DNA of 64,000 nt from positions 62,001 to 126,000 of the forward strand of contig BAXE01000008.1 of NCBI GenBank assembly GCA_001310415.1. The letters are read 5' to 3'. Both the position numbers and the translations under genes were made by a program. Source of the DNA: Enterovibrio sp. JCM 19048 (GTDB taxonomy: Bacteria > Pseudomonadota > Gammaproteobacteria > Enterobacterales > Vibrionaceae). Of this stretch, positions 19,665-30,771 are shown piece after piece (position 1 is the first letter of the stretch; the number at the start of each line of letters is the position of its first letter). The notes beneath the pieces are model-generated. The model ran no database searches. It was given only the letters and a program-made list of their open reading frames with translations, and was not told the DNA's origin.

Positions 19665-20795
19665 TGGCAGAGAACGACGGTCAGGAACGTACAGAAGACG
19701 CCACACCCCGAAGGCGTCAGCAGGCGCGGGAGAAAGGTCAGGTACCGCGCTCAAGGGAACTGGCATCGGTGGCGGTACTGGTAATTGGTGCTGTCGCTTT
19801 GATGTGGTTTGGTGAGGGGCTGGGCGAAGCTGATGGAAGTCATGCGAAAACTCTTCACCCTTACCCGGGAAGAGATTTTTGACGTTTCCACGCTTGGGCT
19901 TATCACTTACGGGGCGATATTTGCCATTGCCTGGCCGCTGACAATGGTGCTACTGATGCTGTTTGCAGCTGGTCTTATCGGGGCAGCAGCGTTGGGTGGT
20001 GTCTCCTTTTCGTGGGAAGCGGCGCGGCCGAAACTGTCAAAAATGAGCCCGCTTCAGGGCATCAAGCGTATGTTCGGCAAACAAAGCTGGGTCGAACTGC
20101 TCAAATCTATCCTCAAAGTGGCACTGGTTTCCGGCGTGGCTTTTTACCTGATGTGGGCGAATCTCGACGACTTCTTCCAGCTTAATATCGAAACCTTTCC
20201 GACCAATCTTTATCACGCGCTCGAAATCCTGCTCGATTTCGTATTGCTGATCTGCTGTTCCCTGCTTGTGGTGGTGGCGATTGATGTGCCGTTCCAAATC
20301 TGGCAGCACAATGAACAGCTGAAAATGACCAAGCAGGAAATCAAAGACGAATACAAGGAAACCGAAGGTAAGCCGGAGGTCAAAGGCCGTATCCGTATGT
20401 TGCAGCGTGAAATGGCCCAGCGCCGGATGATGGCGGAAGTGCCGTCGGCAGACGTCATCATTACCAACCCGGAGCACTATTCGGTGGCGCTGCGTTATGA
20501 CAGCAAGATTGACCGTGCGCCGGTGGTGGTGGCAAAGGGCTCCGATTTCCTGGCGCTCAAAATCCGGGAAATTGCTGCCGAGCATGACATCACCATTGTG
20601 CCTGCGCCACCGCTTGCCCGTGCGGTGTATTACAGCACAGAGCTTGAGCAACAAATCCCTGACGGTCTGTTCAGTGCCGTTGCCCAGCTTTTGGCCTATG
20701 TGTTCCAGCTCAAACAGTACAAAAAAGGGCGCGGACGCAGGCCAAAACCGCTCGCGGATCAGCAACTTCCTATACCGCCGGAATTACGTCGCTGA
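19664..20795 (+). CDS. flhB: Flagellar export switch protein FlhB (one apparent base insertion)
   Basis: FlhB sets export specificity and switches from rod/hook to filament substrates after self-cleavage. Start ENDGQERTEDATPRRRQQAR is the standard polar N-terminus; four membrane helices follow, then the cytoplasmic domain with NPEHYSVALRYD, in which NPEH replaces the common NPTH cleavage motif (cleavage between Asn and Pro). Near 19822-19824 the GGG seems to have one G too many; removing it gives EGLAKLMEVMRKLF and 376 residues, the usual length. This is the only insertion-type break I found. Confidence 0.94.
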
Positions 20796-20851
20796 TTTTA
20801 TCATCAGCCGTGATTGCTTTTTAACCTGTTGATTATTAAGCGCTATAAAAG

Positions 20852-20866
20852 TGGTTCGTTTTTTGC
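20852..20866 (+). promoter_or_regulatory. Sigma-54-type promoter of flhA
   Basis: TGGTTC-N5-TTGC followed by TA; GG and GC are 12 bases apart, 45 bases before the chosen flhA ATG. flhA is sigma-54 dependent in other vibrios. Confidence 0.75.
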
Positions 20867-20911
20867 TAATGAGGCTTTAGTGATTAAGCCCAAGTGAAAC
20901 GAAACCATTTT

Positions 20912-23017
20912 ATGAAGCTCTCTTTGCCGTTTTACGACAAGGTTCAGGACAGAATCCCCTTTAAGCGTGGGGGCGCATTCCCTGCTATCGGTGCACCGGT
21001 GTTGGTACTCTCAACACTGGCGATGGTGGTATTGCCTGTACCGCCGATGCTGCTCGACCTGATGTTCTCCTTCAACATCGCTTTGTCGCTGGTCGTGCTT
21101 CTGGTGACTGTCTATACCCGCCGTCCTCTGGACTTCGCGGCGTTCCCGACCGTTTTGCTTATCGCCACCCTGATGCGCCTGGCGCTGAACGTGGCATCCA
21201 CCCGTGTTGTACTCCTGCATGGTCATGAAGGCCCAGGCGCGGCCGGTGAGGTAATTGATGCCTTCGGTTCGGTGGTGATTGGCGGCAACTATGCTGTCGG
21301 TCTGGTGGTCTTCCTTATCCTGATGATCATCAACTTTATGGTTGTGACCAAAGGTGCGGGACGTATCTCCGAGGTGAGCGCACGCTTTACCCTGGACGCC
21401 TTGCCGGGTAAACAAATGGCGATTGACGCAGACCTCAACGCCGGGCTTATCAATCAGGATCAGGCACGTACACGCCGTCAGGAAGTGACCAAAGAGGCAG
21501 ACTTCTACGGTTCGATGGACGGTGCGTCAAAATTCGTAAAAGGGGATGCCATCGCCGGTATCCTCATCCTCGCCATCAACATCATCGGCGGTCTGGCCAT
21601 TGGTATGATTCAGCACAACGTCAGCTTTGGCGATGCGGTGGAAATCTATACCCTGCTGACCATCGGTGACGGTCTGGTTGCCCAGATCCCGTCACTGCTG
21701 CTTTCTATTGGCGCGGCTATCATGGTAACCCGCCAGAACACCGAAGAAGACATGGGCCAGCAGCTCGTGTTCCAGCTGGTGGACAACCCGAAAGCACTGA
21801 TCATCTCCACCGGCATTTTGTTTGTGATGGGTATTGTTCCCGGCATGCCACACATTCCATTTTTGACACTGGCAGCGGTTTGCGGTGGTTTTGCTTACTG
21901 GAAAGTCAAACAGCAGGAAAAAGCCAAGCAGCAAGCAGAAGAAGCCCCGAAACAGGATGTGGTGGCACCGAAGCCGAAAGAGCTTTCCTGGGAAGATGTG
22001 CAGCCTGTTGATGTGATTGGACTGGAAGTCGGCTACCGCCTGATCCCTATGGTGGACCGTGACCAGGGCGGCGAGCTGCTTGATCGCGTCAAAGGCGTGC
22101 GTAAAAAACTGTCGCAGGACTTTGGCTTCCTTGTGCCACCGGTTCATATCCGTGACAACCTTGAACTGCCACCGAACAGCTACCGCATTACCCTGATGGG
22201 CGTTGCAGTGGGTGAGGCGGATATCCGCCCTGACAAAGAGCTGGCGATTAACCCCGGCCAGGTATTTGGCCCGATTGACGGTGAGCCGACCATTGACCCG
22301 GCCTTCGGCCTGGAAGCGGTTTGGATTGAGAAGTCACAGCGAGAGCACGCGCAGGCGCTCGGTTATACCGTGGTGGACTCCGCCACCGTATTGGCTACCC
22401 ACCTCAGTCAGATGCTGACCAACAACGCAGAGCGTCTGCTGGGCCACGAGGAAGCGCAGAACCTGGTGGATATGCTGTCGAAACAGTCACCACGACTGGT
22501 CGAAGGTCTGATCCCGGATCTGATTTCCCTTGGTGTGGTGGTGAAAGTGATGCAAAACCTGCTCAACGAAGCCATCCCAATCCGCGACGTTCGCACCATC
22601 ATCCAGACCCTGTCTGAATATGCACCTAAGAGTCAAGATCCCGACATCCTGACGGCGGCTGTCCGCATCTCCCTGCGTCGCCTGATTGTTCAGGAAATCA
22701 ATGGTGTAGCGCCTGAATTGCCTGTGATTACGCTTGTTCCGGAATTGGAACAGATATTGCATAAAACTATGCAAGCGTCAGGCGGTGAATCTACCGGTAT
22801 TGAGCCGGGTCTGGCAGAGCGCTTACAGCGCAGTCTTGCTGAAGCGACCCAGCATCAGGAGCTGCAAGGTGAACCTGCTGTATTGCTGACGTCCGGTGTG
22901 CTCCGTTCTACGCTCGCGAAGTTCGTGAAGAACACCATCCCGACACTGCGTGTCCTGTCTTATCAGGAAGTGCCGGATGAAAAACAAATAAGAATTGTAA
23001 GAGCGGTTGGCAACTGA
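20912..23017 (+). CDS. flhA: Flagellar export gate protein FlhA
   Basis: FlhA is the large export-gate protein that couples proton flow to protein export and docks chaperone-substrate pairs. ATG at 20912 (MKLSLPFYDKVQ) fits the family start; an in-frame GTG lies six codons upstream at 20894. The N-terminal half has about eight membrane helices, with the conserved FHIPEP-type loop (TKGAGRISEVSARFTLDALPGKQMAIDADL). The cytoplasmic half starts near residue 350 and ends EKQIRIVRAVGN. The frame is intact at 701 residues. flhF follows after 31 bases. Confidence 0.96.
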   Translation: MKLSLPFYDKVQDRIPFKRGGAFPAIGAPVLVLSTLAMVVLPVPPMLLDLMFSFNIALSLVVLLVTVYTRRPLDFAAFPTVLLIATLMRLALNVASTRVVLLHGHEGPGAAGEVIDAFGSVVIGGNYAVGLVVFLILMIINFMVVTKGAGRISEVSARFTLDALPGKQMAIDADLNAGLINQDQARTRRQEVTKEADFYGSMDGASKFVKGDAIAGILILAINIIGGLAIGMIQHNVSFGDAVEIYTLLTIGDGLVAQIPSLLLSIGAAIMVTRQNTEEDMGQQLVFQLVDNPKALIISTGILFVMGIVPGMPHIPFLTLAAVCGGFAYWKVKQQEKAKQQAEEAPKQDVVAPKPKELSWEDVQPVDVIGLEVGYRLIPMVDRDQGGELLDRVKGVRKKLSQDFGFLVPPVHIRDNLELPPNSYRITLMGVAVGEADIRPDKELAINPGQVFGPIDGEPTIDPAFGLEAVWIEKSQREHAQALGYTVVDSATVLATHLSQMLTNNAERLLGHEEAQNLVDMLSKQSPRLVEGLIPDLISLGVVVKVMQNLLNEAIPIRDVRTIIQTLSEYAPKSQDPDILTAAVRISLRRLIVQEINGVAPELPVITLVPELEQILHKTMQASGGESTGIEPGLAERLQRSLAEATQHQELQGEPAVLLTSGVLRSTLAKFVKNTIPTLRVLSYQEVPDEKQIRIVRAVGN

Positions 23018-23048
23018 TGTACGTCATCAGTAACTCAGGACAACGATT

Positions 23049-24684
23049 TTGAAGATTAAACGATTTTTTGCCAAAGACATGCGCACAGCACTGGCCGAAG
23101 TGAAAGAAGCACTCGGCGCAGATGCAGTGATCATGTCCAACAAAAAAGTGACCGGCGGTGTCGAAATCGTGGCGGCAGTAGATACTGAAGCGCCAACCGT
23201 GATGTACGTAAAGATGCTGCAAAAGCGCAAGTGGCGCAGAGTATGGACCGCGCTCAACAGGCTCGTCGTCTGGCTGAGGATACCGTTCACCTGCGTCGCG
23301 ACATCAGCAAAGAAGCAGCAAGAAAGCCATTGGGCGGCACCCTTGGCAGCAAATTCTCCAGCCTGCTGGATCGCTACCAATCCCAATTGCCGGATAACAG
23401 CCGTGACCAAGAGCCTGAAAGCGAAGCTGACTCACTGAGTGCGCTGCTGGCACGTCAAGGCGATGCGCGCCGCCGCCAAAGCGAAAACGCTTATGGCGCT
23501 GCGCCACAGCAACCCCAACGTCGTCCAGCACACAGCAACGGTCACAACAATGGCAATGCCAACGGCATGTCAGGCTTTTCCCGTTCCCAGCAACAGGCTA
23601 AGAGTGATGAACTCTCCCGCCTGTACCGTCAAAAACGTGACGAAAATGCCCCGCGTGCTCAGCAGCAACGCCCGCAGCAGATGCAGGATGACCGTTTCGG
23701 TGGGCTTCGCAATGAGCCGCGTAAACCGGCGGCACCGCGTCAGCAGGACGAAATTGAAGCGATGCGCAAAGAAATGGCGACCATTCGCAGTCTGCTGGAG
23801 CACCAGTTATCAGGATTGATGTGGCAGGAAGTGGAGCGAAAAGAGCCGCTTCGCGCCATGTTGATCAAACGTCTTGAAAAATGGGTATCTCTCCGGTGCT
23901 GGCTGATCAGTTGGCCGGTTACATCCCGGAAGATACGCCACCGAATGAAGCTTGGTCAGAACTGATGGAATTGGTCGCTGATCAGGTCATTACAACCAGT
24001 GAAAACCTGCTTGAAACCGGCGGTGTAATTGCATTGCTGGGGCCAACCGGCGTGGGTAAAACCACCACGATTGCCAAACTGGCAGCACGGGCAGCGATGG
24101 ATTTCGGCCCGGAAGAGGTTGCGCTGGTCACAACAGATACATTTCGTATCGGCGCGCACGAGCAACTGGCTACTTATGGCCGTATTTTAGGTTGCCCGGT
24201 AAAAGTTGCTAAAGATGCGGATACACTGGCCGATATACTGTATCAGTTACGTCATCGACGACTGATCCTGCTAGACACCGCCGGCATGGGCCAGCGTGAT
24301 CTCAGGCTGTCAGAGCAACTTGATACCCTTATCCAAAGCAGTGGTTCACACATCCGAAGCCTCCTCGTGCTGCCCGCGACTTCCCAACGTCGTGTGCTGC
24401 AGGAGACCATTGACCACTTCCGTCGTATTCCCCTTTCCGGGTGTGTACTGACGAAGCTGGACGAATCCCTCAGTCTGGGGGAACTACTGAGCGTGACCAT
24501 AGAAAACGCCCTTCCGGTGACTTATCTGGCCGATGGTCAGCGTGTGCCGGAGGATATTCGCCAGGCTAGTGGACGATACCTGGTCAACAAGGCAAGTGAA
24601 CTGATGGATCAAGATTCAGAGCAGCAAAACCATTTCTGGAGTCATGATGTACCAGAGTCGAATGCGGCGGACTTTTATGATTGA
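23049..24684 (+). CDS. flhF: Flagellar polar-placement GTPase FlhF (two apparent frameshifts)
   Basis: FlhF is an SRP-family GTPase that marks the cell pole for flagellum assembly. A TTG start at 23049 gives MKIKRFFAKDMRTALAEVKE, the standard start, with AGGA upstream. A long Gln/Arg/Pro-rich linker lies between the basic N-terminal domain and the G domain. The G domain shows GPTGVGKTTT, DTFRIGAHEQL, DTAGMGQRD and TKLDES. Bases are missing near 23210 (probably C in TACCGT) and in the A-run near 23877-23881. Restored length is 545 residues, toward the long side because of the linker. Confidence 0.93.
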
Positions 24685-25562
24685 GACAACCATGCACGAT
24701 CAAGCTAGCGGCCTCCGCCGCCTGACCAACCCGACTCGTACCAAGTGATTACGGTCACCGGCGGTAAAGGTGGTGTGGGTAAAACCAATATCACTCTGGG
24801 TGTGGCAGCAGCAATGGCCAAGCAAGGTAAAAAGGTGATGGTGCTTGATGCCGACCTGGGGTTAGCCAACGTTGACGTGTTGCTGGGTTTGCGTGTCGGC
24901 AAAAACCTAAGTCACGTTATGCAAGGCGTGTGTGACCTGAAAGACATCATTGTCGAAGGCCCTCACGGTATGAAGATCATCCTGCATCCTCAGGGATGCG
25001 CGGCATGACAGAGCTGACAACGGCACAACACGCCGGACTTATCCGCGCGTTCGGTACCCTGGATGAAGACGTTGACGTGTTGCTGGTGGACACCGCAGCA
25101 GGCATTTCTGACATGGTGCTGAGTTTTTCCCGTGCCGCGCAAGATGTGATGATTGTGGTGTGTGATGAGCCAACATCCATCACTGATGCTTATGCACTGA
25201 TCAAGCTTTTAAGCCGTGAACACGGGGTTACACGCTTCAAAGTTGTGGCCAATATGGTGCGCAGTTACCGCGAAGGTCGCGATTTATTTACAAAATTAAC
25301 GCGAGTAACTGAAAGATTTTTAAATGCTAATCTAGAATTAGTAGCATGTGTCCCACTTGATGAGCATGTGCGCCAGTCTGTGAAGAAGCAAAAAGTCGTT
25401 GTTGATGCGTTTCCAAATGCACCTGCTGCGCTGGCATTGAATGCGCTGGCGAACAAAGCACTGACCTGGCCGGTACCACGAAACCCAGGTGGACACCTCG
25501 AGTTTTTTGTTGAGCGACTGTTAGTGAAAGACGAGACCGCGGGAGACTATCTCAGTGAGTAG
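24677..25562 (+). CDS. flhG: Flagellar number regulator FlhG, MinD-like ATPase (two apparent frameshifts)
   Basis: FlhG (FleN) keeps flagellar number at one by acting on FlhF and FlrA. ATG at 24677 overlaps flhF; a second in-frame ATG at 24692 is possible. The N-terminal DQASGLRRL motif, which stimulates the FlhF GTPase, is intact, followed by the deviant Walker A GGKGGVGKTN and DADLGLANVDVLLGL. Missing bases are inferred near 24747 (AAAG to AAG) and 24982 (CCCTG to CCTG). The rest (DTAAGISDMVLSFSRAAQ; DEPTSITDAYALIKLL) is typical. Restored length is 295 residues. The gene overlaps fliA by 8 bases. Confidence 0.95.
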
Positions 25563-26277
25563 AGCGCTCACCTACAGCAGGACTGGAGCATCAACTGAGA
25601 CGGTGTTTGAGCAATATTCGACGCTGGTAAAGCGTATTGCCCATCACATGATTTCCCGCTTACCGCCGAACGTGCAGGTCGAAGACCTGATACAGGCGGG
25701 TATGGTCGGCCTGCTGGAAGCGCAACAGAACTATGACCCGTCAAAAGGGGCAAGTTTTGAGACTTATGCAGGCATTCGAATTCGCGGCGCCATGCTTGAC
25801 GATATTCGAAAAGGTGACTGGGTACCACGCTCAGTACACCGGAACAACCGCCAAATCAGCGAGGTTATCGCTCAGTTGGAAGGCGAGTTAGGGCGGGATC
25901 CTAACGACAAAGAAATTGCGAAACGTCTGGGAATGAGCCTGGAGCAGTACTACCAGGTTCAGAATGACATCAACGCCGGGCGATTAATCGGCATCGATGA
26001 TCTGGGCGTTTCAGAAGATGCTTTCGTTACCGAAAGTCATCGCGACGAAAACCTTCCCTTTGAGGAAGTCGCCGAGGATAGCTTTAAGTCGCATCTGGCT
26101 AATGCCATCCGAGGACTTCCTGAGAGAGAAGCTTTGGTCCTTTCCCTCTACTACGATGAGGAACTTAACCTCAAAGAGATTGGGGCCATTATCGGGGTCA
26201 GTGAATCCCGAGTTTGCCAGATTCAAAATCAGGCAATGCAGCGGTTACGGACCAAGCTTACTGCTTGGTCAAAGTAA
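25555..26277 (+). CDS. fliA: Flagellar sigma factor FliA (sigma-28)
   Basis: FliA directs RNA polymerase to late flagellar genes such as filament, motor and some chemotaxis genes. GTG start at 25555, overlapping flhG. The intact 240-residue protein has region 2 (VEDLIQAGMVGLLEAQQNYD; SFETYAGIRIRGAMLDDIR), region 3 and region 4 (LPEREALVLSLYYDEELNLKEIG; ISESRVCQIQ-type). No FlgM gene is present in this window. cheY starts 37 bases downstream. Confidence 0.97.
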   Translation: MSRALTYSRTGASTETVFEQYSTLVKRIAHHMISRLPPNVQVEDLIQAGMVGLLEAQQNYDPSKGASFETYAGIRIRGAMLDDIRKGDWVPRSVHRNNRQISEVIAQLEGELGRDPNDKEIAKRLGMSLEQYYQVQNDINAGRLIGIDDLGVSEDAFVTESHRDENLPFEEVAEDSFKSHLANAIRGLPEREALVLSLYYDEELNLKEIGAIIGVSESRVCQIQNQAMQRLRTKLTAWSK

Positions 26278-26314
26278 GTTTTAACAATTATAAGGAACCT
26301 CACCGGAGGCCACT

Positions 26315-26695
26315 TTGGACACAAATATGAAAATCCTCATTGTTGACGACTTTTCAACAATGCGCCGTATCGTTAAAAACCTCCTTCGTGATCTGGGTTT
26401 CAACAATACCGTTGAAGCAGATGACGGCCTGACAGCACTGCCAATCCTCAAGAAAGGCGGTATTGATTTTGTCGTCACTGATTGGAACATGCCTGGTATG
26501 CAGGGTATTGATCTGCTCAAGAACATCCGTGCTGACGATGAACTGAAGCATCTGCCAGTGTTGATGATCACGGCAGAAGCCAAGCGTGAGCAGATTGTTG
26601 AAGCAGCTCAGGCTGGCGTAAATGGTTACATCGTTAAGCCATTTACAGCTGCAACCCTGAAAGAAAAGCTGGATAAAATTTTCGAACGCATGTGA
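26315..26695 (+). CDS. cheY: Chemotaxis response regulator CheY
   Basis: CheY carries the phosphoryl signal from CheA to FliM. The start is TTG at 26315: GGAGG at 26305-26309 sits 5 bases before it, while the internal ATG at 26327 is 17 bases away, so the TTG is preferred (126 residues). The receiver domain is complete: acidic pair DD in [12 protein letters not shown], phospho-acceptor D56 in [12 protein letters not shown], the Thr/Ala block [10 protein letters not shown] and Lys in YIVKPF. It heads the che operon that continues to the DUF2802 gene. Confidence 0.95.
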   Translation: MDTNMKILIVDDFSTMRRIVKNLLRDLGFNNTVEADDGLTALPILKKGGIDFVVTDWNMPGMQGIDLLKNIRADDELKHLPVLMITAEAKREQIVEAAQAGVNGYIVKPFTAATLKEKLDKIFERM

Positions 26696-26730
26696 TTTGC
26701 TTCTTCGCGCAGTGAAGGATTATTAATTCA

Positions 26731-27455
26731 ATGATAACACTCGACCAAGCTAAAGAATTGGTCAGTTTGCTGGAAGAAGGGAATCAGGAAGGCGCGAACG
26801 AATTGCTGGTGAAAATAGCTGGCGATTCGCGCAATCCGCTCTTCAATGAGGTTGGAAAACTGACCCGGCAACTGCACGATTCACTCGTTAATTTCCGTTT
26901 GGATCCGCGCGTCAGCATCTTGCGAACAGCGAGATCCCGGATGCCCGCGACCGCCTGAACTTTGTGATGGAGAAAACGGAAATCGCGGCTAACCGCACCA
27001 TGGATGCGGTTGAATCAATGCTACCCATTGCCGATAACCTGCAAGAGTGCCTCACGCAGGTAAGACCTCAGTGGAACAACCTCATGGGAGGGCGGATTGA
27101 CATCACGAGTTTTAAAGACTTGTGTCATCAAATCGACGGTTTGCTGACCCAGGTTGAAGGTGATACCACCAGTCTGCACGGACAACTGACGGAAATTCTC
27201 ATGGCGCAGGATTTTCAGGATCTGACCGGTCAGGTGATCCGTCGTGTGATCGAACTGGTGCAAGAAGTTGAAAAACAACTGGTAGACATTCTGACGGCCT
27301 TTGGTCTGGATGAAGACTACAAAGAACAAGAATCTGACAATCAGACTGGTATCGAGGCTGAAGGTCCTGTCGTTACTGAAGAGAAGCGTCAAGAAAAACA
27401 AGTGATGCAGAGTCAGGACGACGTAGACGATTTGCTTTCCAGCCTTGGCTTTTAG
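26731..27455 (+). CDS. cheZ: CheY-P phosphatase CheZ (one apparent frameshift)
   Basis: CheZ speeds dephosphorylation of CheY-P. The protein is a long helical hairpin: LDQAKELVSLLEEGNQEGAN at the start, then after a missing base near 26918 (probably C in AGCCAT) EIPDARDRLNFVMEKTEIAANRTMDAVE. The catalytic helix contains LMAQDFQDLTGQVIRRVI, with the active-site Gln in DFQDLTGQ. The C-terminal peptide QDDVDDLLSSLGF is the CheY-tethering tail. Restored length is 241 residues. Confidence 0.95.
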
Positions 27456-27464
27456 GGGTGTGCT

Positions 27465-29610
27465 ATGAGTTTTGAAATGGATGAAGAAATCCTGCAGGAC
27501 TTTTTGATCGAAGCAGGTGAAATTCTGGAGTTGCTGTCCGAGCAGCTGGTTGATCTGGAAAAACCCCAGACGATCGTGACTTGCTCAACGCAATTTTCCG
27601 CGGATTCCACACGGTTAAAGGTGGTGCGGGTTTCTTGTCGCTGACAGAACTGGTCGATACCTGCCACGGTGCAGAAAACGTATTCGATAACCTGCGCAAC
27701 GGCGGTCGCGAGCTGACCTCTGAAGTCATGGACACCATTCTCCAGTCTCTTGATACCGTTAACGAACAGTTTGCCTGTGTACAGGAACGCTCTCCGGTAC
27801 CTCCGGCTAATCCGGAATTGCTGGAAGCCCTGCACAAATACAGCAACCCCGCCTCCGCGGACGAAGTCGTAGAAGCCGCGCCGGTTGTTGAGCCTGAACC
27901 CGAACCGGAACCAGAGCCAGAAGTGGTGGCTGAAGCCCCAGCAAGTGGCGATGCGATTGCCGGCGACTCGGTAGACGAAATCACCGATGATGAATTTGAC
28001 CGTCTTCTTGACCAGCTTCACGGCAAAGGTCAAGGGCCTGCAGGCAGTACCGTACCGGAAAGTAGCGGTAGTGCTCCTTCAAGCGGCGATGACATCACCG
28101 ACGACGAATTTGAAAAGCTACTCGATGACCTGCACGGCGCTGGCAAAGGCCCACAAGCGGGTGGTGCCGAACCTGCTACACCGTCGCCGCAAAATGCATC
28201 GGTAGAAAGTCCAAGCAGTGATGAAATCACTGATGATGAATTTGAAAAACTGCTGGATGAGTTACACGGTAAAGGTAAGAGCCCAGTAAACACGGGAGCT
28301 GAAGCAGCACCAAAAGCAGCAGCCCCAGCGGCACCGGCTGCGCCTGCTCCAAAGCCTGCACCTAAAGCGGAACCTGCAGCGGCAGCACCGCCGGCGACTG
28401 TGGCAAAACCACCGGCCAAAGCGGAAGAGAAAAAGCCGCCTGCGCCACAAGCTGAACAAACCGTACGTGTGAACACCTCTACACTCGACACCATCATGAA
28501 CATGGTGGGTGAGCTGGTGCTGGTGCGCAACCGTCTGGTCAGCCTGGGTGCAAACAGCGATGACGAGAACATGGCCAAAGCGGTCACCAACCTTGATGTG
28601 GTCACAGCAGACCTGCAAGGTGCCGTCATGCAGACGCGTATGCAGCCAATTAAGAAAGTATTTGGCCGTTTCCCACGCGTTGTTCGCGACTTGGCACGAA
28701 GCCTGAAAAAAGACATTGTGCTGGAAATGCGCGGTGAAGAAACTGACTTGGATAAAACCTGGTTGAGGCACTCGCGGACCCAATGGTTCACTTGGTGCGT
28801 AACTCGGTTGACCACGGTATTGAAATGCCGGATGTCCGTGAGCAAAGCGGTAAACCGCGTACCGGTACGGTAACGCTAGCTGCATCACAGGAAGGTGACC
28901 ATATCCTTCTTACCATTACCGATGACGGTGGCGGTATGGATGCAGACAAACTGCGTGGCATCGCGGTTGAACGTGGTTTGATGGATGCTGACGCAGCAGG
29001 CCGACTGACTGACAATGAAGCGTTTAACCTGATTTTTGCACCGGGCTTTTCAACCAAGAAAGAGATTTCAGATATCTCAGGCCGTGGCGTGGGCATGGAC
29101 GTTGTGAAAACAGCGATCACCCAGCTCAACGGTACCATTGCTATCGACTCCGAACTTGGCCGCGGCACCATTATTTCAATCAAAGTACCGCTGACGCTGG
29201 CTATCCTGCCAACCTTGATGGTTGGTATCGGCAACAGCCCGTTTGCGTTCCCGCTGTCCAATGTTAATGAAATCATTAGCCTGGATCTGAAGAAAACCAA
29301 CACCGTCGACGGACAACTGACACTTATCGTGCGAGAGAAAGCGATCCCGCTGTTCTACCTGCAAGACTGGTTATGTCCTAAACGACCAACCAACCGTGAA
29401 CAAGGCCATGTGGTCATCGTTCAGATGGGTCACCAGCCGGTTGCATTCGTGGTTGATTCTTTGATTGGTCAGGAAGAAGTCGTTATCAAGCCGCTGGATG
29501 AATTGCTACAGGGTACGCCGGGTATGGCGGGTGCAACCATCACCAGTGACGGCCATATTGCCTTGATTCTGGATGTGCCTAATTTACTCAAACGTTACGC
29601 TAGTCGATAA
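27465..29610 (+). CDS. cheA: Chemotaxis histidine kinase CheA (two apparent frameshifts)
   Basis: CheA is the array kinase. The Hpt domain has its phospho-His at about residue 49 (FRGFHTVKGGAGFL). Then comes a long acidic and Ala/Pro-rich linker holding three near-copies of a 20-residue motif (EITDDEFEKLLDELHGKGK type) at about residues 171, 209 and 253. Next are the dimerisation helix (TLDTIMNMVGELVLVRNRL), the ATPase domain with HLVRNSVDHGIE, DDGGGMD and GRGVGMDVV, and a CheW-like regulatory domain. Missing bases are inferred near 27562 and 28757 (A-run). Restored length is 715 residues. The linker lies where Vibrio CheA carries the region that interacts with ParC/ParP. Confidence 0.95.
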
Positions 29611-29626
29611 CAACTGAAGGAACGCC

Positions 29627-30762
29627 ATGGCAGTGAAAGTTTTGGTGGTGGACGATTCAAGTTTTTTCCGCCGCCGTGTTAGTGAAATTATTAACGGGGA
29701 TCCTCGTCTTCAAGTTATTGATTGTGCAGCAAACGGCAAAGAGGCGATTGATAAAGCCGCGCAACTGAAGCCGGATGTCATCACCATGGACATAGAAATG
29801 CCCGTGATGGATGGCATCACTGCTGTACGTGAAATAATGCGCAGCAATCCAACGCCGATCCTGATGTTTTCGTCATTGACGCATGATGGTGCGAAAGCCA
29901 CTCTGGATGCGTTGGACGCGGGTGCGCTCGATTTTCTGCCAAAGAAATTTGAAGACATCGCACGTAACCGTGATGAAGCAGTGAGCCTCTTGCAGCAGCG
30001 CGTGAATGAAATAGCACGTAAACGTGCGTTCATGCGCCGTCCAGCGCAAGTGACTCGCCCGGCAACTACAGCAACGACAACGACAGCAGCGCCTTCACTG
30101 GCGCGTCCAGCAGCGACACCGTCGCCTGCGCCGGCACCTGCAGCGCGACCTGTTTCATCGACCGCACGCTTCAAGGCCAGTGGTAAACGCTACCAATTGG
30201 TGGCGATTGGCACATCCACAGGCGGACCTGTGGCGTTGCAGAAAGTGCTTAGCTCTCTTCCGGCGAATTTTCCTCTGCCTATTTTGTTGATCCAACATAT
30301 GCCGTCTACGTTTACGGCTGCGTTTGCACAGCGTTTGAATGGTTTGTGCAAAATCAACGTGAAAGAAGCGCAGGATGGCGACCCGTTGCAAGCAGGTACC
30401 GCTTACCTGGCACCAGGTGGCATGCAGATGATGATCGATGGCCGTCCTGGGGCTGCCCGCCTGAAAATTCTCGATGGTGGCGACCGTATGAACTACAAGC
30501 TTGTGTAGACGTGACTTTCGGCTCAGCAGCAAACGTGTATGGTGATAAAGTACTGTCTATGGTGCTTACCGGCATGGGTGCAGATGGCCGCGATGGCGCA
30601 CGTATGCTGAAGCAAAACGGTTCAACGGTGTGGGCACAGGACGAAGAAAGTTGTGTGGTTTACGGTATGCCTCAAGCAGTAGCCAAAGCAGGGATTTCGA
30701 CAGAAGACCTTCCGTTGGAGCGCATTGCTGAGCGCATCCTCGTTGAGCTAAACCTTACGTAA
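29627..30762 (+). CDS. cheB: Chemotaxis methylesterase/response regulator CheB (one apparent frameshift)
   Basis: CheB demethylates or deamidates chemoreceptors during adaptation. A receiver domain ([32 protein letters not shown]) is joined by a Thr/Ala/Pro-rich linker (about residues 140-185) to the esterase domain, with [14 protein letters not shown] (catalytic Ser), [16 protein letters not shown] (catalytic His) and [15 protein letters not shown] (catalytic Asp). One C is missing near 30500 (AAGCCTTGT read as AAGCTTGT). Restored length is 378 residues. No cheR lies in the window. Confidence 0.95.
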
Positions 30763-30771
30763 GGAGCGGCT

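Noticed and set aside
20037..20765. A 242-residue frame antisense to flhB, rich in His, Arg and Gln
   Set aside because: Shadow of flhB; no ribosome site and no family resemblance.
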